From: Acidimicrobiaceae bacterium
Lineage (GTDB): Bacteria; Actinomycetota; Acidimicrobiia; Acidimicrobiales; Bog-793
Length of the DNA: 18,987 bases
Assembly: GCA_027306715.1 (NCBI GenBank)
Contig: DAHUZG010000451.1
Span: forward strand, 1 to 18,987
Reading direction: 5' to 3'
A program made the translations under genes and the position numbers. Of the stretch, positions 9,378-14,244 are shown one piece after another; within the stretch, counting starts at the first letter, position 1; every line of letters starts with the position of its first letter. The notes below the pieces were generated by a model. The model was not told the DNA's origin. It made no database searches and worked only from the letters and a program-made list of their open reading frames with translations.

Positions 9378-11903
9378 CTAGCTGTCCAGCCCGAGCTGGT
9401 GGGCGACTCCGGCTGCCTGCACGCGACCGGACACGCCGAGCTTCCGCAGGATGTTCGAGACGTGCACGCCGGCGGTCCCGGCGCTGATGTGAAGCTCACC
9501 CCCGATCTGGCGGTTCGTGAGGCCCTGCGCCAGCAGGCGCAGCACGTCGAGCTCGCGCTCGGTGAGACCGTGCTCGCTCTTCGGCGCGTCCTGCGCGGGC
9601 GCGTCGGCGAGCCCATGGTGCCGCTCACCGAGCTCGAGCGCGGCGGCGGCGAGCTCGACGGCGCCAGCGAGTGCCAGCCGCCCTCCGAGCGTGAGCAGCT
9701 CCTCGAGGCGGACATCGCCGAGCTCACGGCGCAGGCGCCTCAGCGCTTCGTCCGAGCGCGGTCGCTCGCTCGGTGGGATCGGAGCGCCTAGCTGCTCTCG
9801 GAGGGCGCGAGCGGCACCGATCAGCTCCGCCGACAGCTCCGGAACCCGCCGTCCCGCCTCGAGCCCTGCGACGGTCTCGAGCACGCTCGCCACGCGCCAG
9901 CGGTCTCCGAGCTCGACGTGGCCCCGCAGGCTGCGAGCCAGCAGCTCGCGCGCCGCCGCTTCCTCGCGGTCGGCGAGCACGAGGGCGAGCTCGTGCGAGG
10001 ACCAGGCCACCCCCTCGGGGTAGCCCAATTCCTCCGACAGCTCGAGGCTCTCGCGCAGCTGTCTCTCGGCGCCGGTTGTGTCGCCTGCGAGCAGGCTCGC
10101 CGCCCCGAGGTTGACGAGCGCCGCGGCGGTCTCCTGCCGCCGTCCGTGCCGGCGGAACGTCTCGACTGCTCCGGCGCAGAGGTCGATCGCCCGCACGAAG
10201 TCTCCCTCGAGCCAGGCGGCGAAGCCGAGGTGGTCCTCACAGGTGGCGGAGCCCACCTCGTCACCGAGCTCCTGGAGCACGACTCGCGCCGCTTCGTGCA
10301 GCCGCCGCGCCTCGGCGTAGCGAGCCTCCTCGCGGGCGATCGAGCCGAGCCGCTGCAGCACCGTGGCCAGGCCCACGCCATCTCCCTCGGCCTCGTAGAG
10401 CGAGCGGGCGATCGAGAGACGTTGTCGGGCGATCTCGTAGTCGCACTGGAAGAAGGCGAGGATCCCGGCACCGGCGAGGGTCGCCGCCTGGGCGGCTGGC
10501 GAGGCAGCGCCGGCGACCGTCAGCGCCTCTTCTAGCCAGTAGCGGCCCTCGTTGTAGTGGCCGCGCCGGTACCAGAACGGCCACAAGGCGGCGGCAAGGC
10601 GGCAGCCCGTCTCGGGCCGGTGTTGGAGTGCCCACTCGAGGGCGGCACGCACGTTGCCGTTCTCGATGTCGAGCCGGTCGAGCCAGCGGACCTGGTCGGG
10701 CCCGTCGAGCCCGGCCCGGGCGCGGAGAGCGAGCTCGAGGTAGAACTCGGCGTGGGCAGCACGCACGGCCGACTCGTCGTCGCTCGCCGCGAGGCGCTGC
10801 TCGGCGTATTGGCGCACCGTCTCGAGCAGCCTGTAGCGGTGCTCGACGCCCCGATCAGCCACCTGCACGAGCGACTTGTCGACGAGCGCGCCGAGGAGGT
10901 GCAGAACATCGCTCAGGACCAGGCCGCCCTCAGAGGTGATCGTCTCGGCGGCGAGCAGGGAGAAGCTGCCCCGGAAACAGGCGAGGCGGCGGAAAAGGAC
11001 CTGCTCGGCGCCATCGAGCAACCCGTGGCTCCAGTCAAGCGTGGCGACGAGGGTCTGCTGGCGCGCCGGCGCTGTCCTGCTCGGGTGGCGCAGCAGGCCG
11101 ACGTCGTGCTCGAGCCGCCTGGCGATCTCGGTGATGCTGAGCATGCCGACTCGTGCCGCTGCCAGCTCGATCGTCAGCGGCAGGCCGTCGAGCTGGCTGC
11201 ACAGGCGACCGAGGGGCTCGGCGTCACCAGCCGCGAGCTCGAAGCCCGGGACGACGGCTGTCGCCCGCGCCAGGAAGAGCTGCGCCGCCTCGCTCGTCTC
11301 GACGCCGCGCCCGTCGGCCAGCTGCAGGCCGTCGAGACGGAACACCTGCTCGCCGCTTGCTCCGATCACCTCCCGGGACGTGGCGAGCACCGCAAGATCG
11401 GGTGCAGTGCGGAGAAGCAGCTCGATGAGCACGGCGCACTCGTTGGCGACGTGCTCGCAGTTGTCGAGCATCACGAGAACCTGCTGGCCCCGCAGGTGCT
11501 GGGCGAGCGTGACGGCGCTGTCGCCGGCGGACTGCGGGAGGCCGAGCGCCGAGCGGACCACGGCTTGGACCGGGACCTCACGGCCACTCGTCGCCGACAG
11601 GTCCACCCACCAGATCCCGTCCCGGTAGCGGTCGGCGAGGCGGTCGGCGAGAGCGAGCGCCAAGCGCGACTTGCCGCACCCGCCCGTGCCGACGATGGTG
11701 ACGAGGCGCGAGCCGGCGAGCAGCCCATCGAGCTGGCGAAGCTCATCCTCGCGACCGACGAGAGGAGTCAGAGACAGCGGGACGTTGCCCTGCCCTGGGC
11801 TGCCCGGCCCGAGGCCGCCCGAGCCCGCGGCGCTCGTCACGATTGACGGCGAGGACCCGGTGCGGGGCGACGCCACGAGATCGCCACCGCGACATGGTTG
11901 CAT
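9378..11903 (-). CDS. LuxR-family transcriptional regulator with NB-ARC-type ATPase and TPR-like region
   Basis: A large signal-transducing ATPase regulator (841 residues from the ATG at 11903). The ATPase begins at TPLVGREDELRQLDGLL (about 46-62). Walker A is GTGGCGKS (72-79) and Walker B is VLVMLDNCEH (142-151), followed by LAVLATSREVIGASGEQVFRL, the usual order in predicted-ATPase LuxR and AfsR/SARP-like regulators. The middle (about 430-770) is helical and TPR-like. The C-terminus is a LuxR helix-turn-helix: LTERELDVLRLLAQGLTNRQIGGELHIS, then HVSNILRKLGV (about 779-835). The open frame continues to 12323, but that part encodes a microsatellite and a palindrome, so I excluded it. GTG at 11876, preceded by GGTGG, is an alternative start. 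The inducer and target genes are unknown. Likely targets are its own region and the divergent small gene. Confidence 0.92.
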   Translation of the reverse strand: MQPCRGGDLVASPRTGSSPSIVTSAAGSGGLGPGSPGQGNVPLSLTPLVGREDELRQLDGLLAGSRLVTIVGTGGCGKSRLALALADRLADRYRDGIWWVDLSATSGREVPVQAVVRSALGLPQSAGDSAVTLAQHLRGQQVLVMLDNCEHVANECAVLIELLLRTAPDLAVLATSREVIGASGEQVFRLDGLQLADGRGVETSEAAQLFLARATAVVPGFELAAGDAEPLGRLCSQLDGLPLTIELAAARVGMLSITEIARRLEHDVGLLRHPSRTAPARQQTLVATLDWSHGLLDGAEQVLFRRLACFRGSFSLLAAETITSEGGLVLSDVLHLLGALVDKSLVQVADRGVEHRYRLLETVRQYAEQRLAASDDESAVRAAHAEFYLELALRARAGLDGPDQVRWLDRLDIENGNVRAALEWALQHRPETGCRLAAALWPFWYRRGHYNEGRYWLEEALTVAGAASPAAQAATLAGAGILAFFQCDYEIARQRLSIARSLYEAEGDGVGLATVLQRLGSIAREEARYAEARRLHEAARVVLQELGDEVGSATCEDHLGFAAWLEGDFVRAIDLCAGAVETFRRHGRRQETAAALVNLGAASLLAGDTTGAERQLRESLELSEELGYPEGVAWSSHELALVLADREEAAARELLARSLRGHVELGDRWRVASVLETVAGLEAGRRVPELSAELIGAARALREQLGAPIPPSERPRSDEALRRLRRELGDVRLEELLTLGGRLALAGAVELAAAALELGERHHGLADAPAQDAPKSEHGLTERELDVLRLLAQGLTNRQIGGELHISAGTAGVHVSNILRKLGVSGRVQAAGVAHQLGLDS

Positions 11904-12006
11904 AGTCGCCCGGCGAGCCGCGGCCGGGGCCGGCTGTCGAGCAGGGTCTGGCAGTCTCAGCGCAACGAGGAGTGGGCTGAGCCGCTCCGGCCCGCCACCG
12001 CCTTGG

Positions 12007-12012
12007 AACGTA
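12007..12012 (-). promoter_or_regulatory. Possible -10 box for the LuxR-family gene
   Basis: TACGTT on the minus strand fits TANNNT and would give a leader of about 97 bases to the ATG at 11903. It is a consensus match only, with no supporting -35. Confidence 0.25.
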
Positions 12013-12132
12013 GCGGGCGATGCCCGTGACCGGCCTGCGGCCGGGCGAGAGGCTCGTGAGCCGATGCGTCGGTGCGCTCGAGTGATCCACCGAGGCGGCA
12101 TCGCGCAGGGTTGCTCGGGTGCTCGCGAGGGA

Positions 12133-12150
12133 CTATCGAAGATTCGATAG
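12133..12150. promoter_or_regulatory. Perfect AT-rich inverted repeat, probable operator
   Basis: CTATCGAA, a 2-base spacer GA, and TTCGATAG form a perfect 8-2-8 palindrome in the divergent intergenic region between the LuxR gene (starts 11903, -) and the small hypothetical gene (starts 12332, +). Its AT content is strikingly above the surroundings. Size and symmetry suit a homodimeric repressor. I do not recognise the regulator family. Confidence 0.6.
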
Positions 12151-12152
12151 GT

Positions 12153-12208
12153 CTGCCTTCCTGCCTTTCTGCCTGCCTGCCTTCCTGCCTGCCTTCCTGC
12201 CTGCCTGT
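12153..12208. repeat. Tetranucleotide microsatellite, 14 units of CTGC and variants
   Basis: Fourteen consecutive 4-bp units: nine CTGC, three CTTC, one CTTT and one CTGT. It begins 2 bp after the palindrome at 12133-12150. Read on the minus strand it is a purine-rich AGGC/AGGA tract. It lies upstream of the coding part of both flanking genes, so changes in unit number would alter promoter spacing rather than protein sequence. Confidence 0.9.
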
Positions 12209-12238
12209 CAACGGCCAGGTTGGCCGGATCAGGCAACC

Positions 12239-12259
12239 GCCGAGAGACCGTCTTTCGGC
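12239..12259. promoter_or_regulatory. Near-perfect 10-1-10 inverted repeat
   Basis: GCCGAGAGAC (12239-12248), one base, then GTCTTTCGGC (12250-12259). Nine of ten positions are complementary. The one-base centre favours a protein-binding operator over an RNA hairpin. It lies 72 bases upstream of the small hypothetical gene. Confidence 0.45.
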
Positions 12260-12280
12260 TGGCGAAGCAGCGGCGAGATT

Positions 12281-12299
12281 TGGTCGTTCTCCAGATGCG
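12281..12299 (+). repeat. Shared upstream element, copy 1
   Basis: TGGTCGTTCTCCAGATGCG lies 32 bases before the ATG at 12332. It matches the element at 12807-12825 at 17 of 19 positions, and some similarity extends to both sides. The two genes it precedes are consecutive on the same strand, so it may be a common regulator site or the remnant of a duplicated promoter. Confidence 0.55.
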
Positions 12300-12331
12300 C
12301 GGGCGTGGCGCGAAGCGGCACACTCCAGCTC

Positions 12332-12706
12332 ATGAGCACGAGCGCGCCCCGCGAGCCCGGAAGGCGTCCGGTGGCGGACGGGGTCCGGCTCGCAGACGAG
12401 GCCAGCCTGAGGGCGCTTCGCGAGTGGGCATGGGAGCGTGGCCGCACCGACGTCGTCGGACGACTCGACACTCACGCTGCGGCGCTGGGCTTCCTGGACC
12501 GCCCGAGCATGCTCCAGCTGGTCCGGCTCGGCGAGCTTCTGCCGCTCCGCGAGCGCGCCGAGCAGGTGGAGCCGGCAGTGCACCGGCTCGCCGAAGGCGA
12601 GGCTGGCGCCGACAGCTTTGCCGCTGTCACCCGCCAGCTCGCCCCCTGGTTCGCCATGCTGTGCCGCCAGCTCGTCGCCGACCTCGACGAGATGGGCTCG
12701 AGCTGA
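12332..12706 (+). CDS. Hypothetical protein, 124 residues
   Basis: I do not recognise this protein. It has 124 residues, no signal peptide and no membrane segment. After a polar N-terminus (MSTSAPREPGRRPVADG) it looks almost wholly helical, with many Leu, Arg and Glu (LADEASLRALREWAWERGR, LVRLGELLPLRERAEQVE, WFAMLCRQLVADLDEMGSS). Codons end mostly in G or C, as in its neighbours, which supports real coding. The open frame reaches back to 12119, but that part would translate the microsatellite, so I start at the ATG at 12332. CACACT (12319-12324), one base off the TANNNT box, ends 7 bases before this ATG, and there is no Shine-Dalgarno sequence. The gene is divergent from the LuxR regulator and shares an upstream element with the next gene. 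A hairpin follows its stop. Confidence 0.65.
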   Translation: MSTSAPREPGRRPVADGVRLADEASLRALREWAWERGRTDVVGRLDTHAAALGFLDRPSMLQLVRLGELLPLRERAEQVEPAVHRLAEGEAGADSFAAVTRQLAPWFAMLCRQLVADLDEMGSS

Positions 12707-12728
12707 CCCGACTTCACTGGCCCAGCGG

Positions 12729-12758
12729 CCGGCGGGCGCTGCTCGCAGCGCCTCCCGG
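12729..12758 (+). terminator. Terminator-like hairpin after the small hypothetical gene
   Basis: GGCGCTG (12735-12741) and CAGCGCC (12746-12752) form a perfect 7-bp stem with a CTCG loop. After one G-T pair and one mismatch, four more pairs (12729-12732 with 12755-12758) extend it. It begins 23 bases after the stop codon. No T-run follows. Confidence 0.5.
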
Positions 12759-12806
12759 CTGTATAGGCGCCCTCTGTAGGTCGCCTCTGCGAGCCGGCGC
12801 CGAGTC

Positions 12807-12825
12807 TGGTCGATCGCCAGATGCG
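12807..12825 (+). repeat. Shared upstream element, copy 2
   Basis: TGGTCGATCGCCAGATGCG lies 71 bases before the ATG of the HAF-repeat gene and matches 12281-12299 at 17 of 19 positions. The rest of the 190-bp gap (12707-12896) holds the hairpin above, a TATAGG at 12762-12767 that could be a -10 box, and the ribosome binding site below. Confidence 0.55.
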
Positions 12826-12885
12826 AAGGGTGGCCTTCAAGGCGCAGAGTGCACTTCGCGCCTCAACCCGGGTGCGCGTTCGATC

Positions 12886-12892
12886 AAAGGAG
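12886..12892 (+). promoter_or_regulatory. Ribosome binding site that fixes the HAF-repeat start
   Basis: AAAGGAG lies 4 bases before the ATG at 12897. It selects this start over the in-frame ATG at 12849. It is the most canonical Shine-Dalgarno sequence I noticed in the window. Confidence 0.8.
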
Positions 12893-12896
12893 CCCG

Positions 12897-13946
12897 ATGT
12901 CCCCGCACCGCATCTTCGGCCGCACCTCTCCCCGACCGATTCGAACCACGCTGCGTCGACTGGGCTGCGGCGCAGCCGCCGGCCTCGCCGCGACCGCCTG
13001 TGCCACGACCCTCGCCGCTCAGGCGGGGGCCCAGATGAAGGCGCACGCCGCTAACGGGAGCGGGCGCCAGTCCGGCCCTGTCGTCCTCCACATCACGCCG
13101 ACGGTGTCGGCGCAGTACTCCTTCCTCACCCTCGACGACTCCGCCGACCTGACCTTCAACCAGCTTCTCGGGATCAACGACATCGGCAAGATCGCCGGCT
13201 ATTTCGGAAGCGGCGCCTCGGCGACGCACCCGAACAAGGGCTACACCATCTCGGCCTACTCCGGTATGACGTTCACCGCCGAGAACTACCCCGGCTCGGC
13301 CCAGACGCAGGTGACCGGCCTCAACGACATGGGCAAGACCGTCGGGTTCTACGTCGACAAGGCCGGCAACAACTTCGGGTTCTGGAGCAAGAACGGTCAA
13401 TTTGCCTCGGTGTCGGCACCCGGGGCTGCCGGCAGCACGAAGACGACCCAGCTGCTTGGCGTGAACAACGAGGGGATGTCCGTCGGCTTCTACAACGACG
13501 CCAAGGGAAACGCGCATGCCTTTACCTACAACACCAAGAGCGGCGCCTTCTCCAAGCTGAAGATCTCCGGGGCCGTCACCTCGATGGCCACCGGCATCAA
13601 CGACAACGGTGACGTCACGGGAATCTTCACCACCGCCAAGAAGGTCACAGAGAGCTTCCTGCTGCGCGGCGGGGTGCTCGAGATCCTCGCCATCCACGGC
13701 GCCTCGGCGACGCAGGCCTTCGGTGTGAACGACTTCGGCCAGGTGGTCGGCCAGTACACCGTCGGCAAGGCGACGCACGGATTCCTCGAGGAGAACGCCA
13801 GGTTCGTGACGATCGACGACCCGGCCGCTCCCGGTGCGACGACGATCAACGGCATCAACAACCTCGGAGACCTCGTCGGCTTCTACACCGACGCTGCCGG
13901 CAACACCGACGGCTTCGTCGCCCAGCCGCAGTACCAGCGGTCATAG
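12897..13946 (+). CDS. Secreted HAF-repeat protein with six repeats
   Basis: An exported protein of 349 residues with unknown function. The N-terminus has many arginines (up to Arg21, with TLRRLG slightly Tat-like), a hydrophobic stretch GCGAAAGLAATACATTLAAQ and a plausible cleavage after AQA or AGA near residue 45. The mature part contains six copies of the extracellular HAF-type repeat with core G-[IVL]-N-[DN]-x-G-x-x-x-G-x-[YF]. The core Gly-x-Asn starts at residues 92, 141, 188, 233, 276 and 319, so the period is 43-49. Each copy also ends in an aromatic pattern such as GFWSKNG or GFLEENA. Repeats of this size can form a beta-propeller. The mature protein is rich in Asn, Thr and Ser, unlike its Arg/Ala-rich neighbours. 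Translation starts at ATG 12897 with a strong AAAGGAG. A surface or exopolymer-binding role is only a guess. Confidence 0.85.
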   Translation: MSPHRIFGRTSPRPIRTTLRRLGCGAAAGLAATACATTLAAQAGAQMKAHAANGSGRQSGPVVLHITPTVSAQYSFLTLDDSADLTFNQLLGINDIGKIAGYFGSGASATHPNKGYTISAYSGMTFTAENYPGSAQTQVTGLNDMGKTVGFYVDKAGNNFGFWSKNGQFASVSAPGAAGSTKTTQLLGVNNEGMSVGFYNDAKGNAHAFTYNTKSGAFSKLKISGAVTSMATGINDNGDVTGIFTTAKKVTESFLLRGGVLEILAIHGASATQAFGVNDFGQVVGQYTVGKATHGFLEENARFVTIDDPAAPGATTINGINNLGDLVGFYTDAAGNTDGFVAQPQYQRS

Positions 13947-13960
13947 CCGAGCGACACCCG

Positions 13961-13990
13961 GCCCGGCGTCGCCCCAGCCCGGCGTCGCCC
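13961..13990 (+). repeat. Two 14-bp direct repeats
   Basis: GCCCGGCGTCGCCC occurs at 13961-13974 and 13977-13990, starting 15 bases after the HAF-repeat stop codon. It is part of the 298-bp gene-free stretch before cystathionine beta-synthase. Confidence 0.7.
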
Positions 13991-14066
13991 GCCGCAACGG
14001 GACGCTGCACCGGCCCCGCAGATGGGGTCACAGCCAACCCGGCCTCCAGCCGGCCGCGGTCACCCC

Positions 14067-14170
14067 GGCCGGCTGCGGCGCGCCCGGGGACGCCCCGGTT
14101 CGCTGCGGTCGCGCCCGAGGGCGCCTTGAGACGGCGCCCGGCGAACCGCCCGGGCGCGCCGGCGCCGGCC
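14067..14170. repeat. Nested inverted repeat, about 104 bp, four stems
   Basis: Four sets of complementary arms are nested about one centre: 14067-14073 with 14164-14170 (7 bp), 14076-14088 with 14149-14161 (13 bp), 14096-14103 with 14141-14148 (8 bp) and 14119-14125 with 14133-14139 (7 bp, loop TTGAGAC). That is 35 perfect pairs. Most unpaired bases are on the left side (7 and 15 bases). An alternative stem, 14111-14116 with 14119-14124, competes with the innermost one. It lies between the HAF-repeat gene and cystathionine beta-synthase. It could be a structured RNA, a 3' UTR or terminator structure, or a mobile palindromic element. I recognise no known riboswitch consensus. Confidence 0.7.
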
Positions 14171-14232
14171 AACGCGCGTTCGCCCGCACGCCGGCCCCTT
14201 TGGGCGAGCACGCCGGCCCCGACCCCTCGCAG

Positions 14233-14238
14233 TACCGT
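14233..14238 (+). promoter_or_regulatory. -10 box placed for a leaderless cystathionine beta-synthase transcript
   Basis: TACCGT fits TANNNT and ends 6 bases before the ATG at 14245. This supports the long form of the enzyme. No Shine-Dalgarno sequence and no convincing -35 are seen. Confidence 0.45.
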
Positions 14239-14244
14239 TGTGCG

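Noticed and set aside
10557..11846. 429-residue plus-strand open frame
   Set aside because: Antisense to the ATPase region of the LuxR regulator, whose Walker motifs are clear.
11904..12323. Upstream 140 residues of the 981-residue open frame of the LuxR gene
   Set aside because: This part translates the microsatellite as AGRQ/AGRK repeats and runs through the 8-2-8 palindrome. It has no family similarity, and the ATPase domain starts shortly after the ATG at 11903.
12119..12331. N-terminal part of the 195-residue open frame of the small hypothetical gene
   Set aside because: It would encode the tetranucleotide tract as a Leu-Pro repeat and includes Trp- and Cys-rich non-coding-like sequence. 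The better start is the ATG at 12332.
12886..12896. ATG at 12849 as the start of the HAF-repeat protein
   Set aside because: The AAAGGAG at 12886-12892 with a 4-base spacer clearly serves ATG 12897. The added 16 residues would precede the signal peptide without purpose.
13834..14244. Upstream 137 residues of the cystathionine beta-synthase open frame
   Set aside because: It overlaps the end of the HAF-repeat gene in another frame, then runs through the nested inverted repeat. The coding-like signal begins only at ATG 14245.
14067..14244. Known SAM or SAH riboswitch upstream of cystathionine beta-synthase
   Set aside because: The sulfur-gene context is suggestive, but I see none of the conserved core sequence of these riboswitches, and a leaderless start would exclude it from the mRNA.
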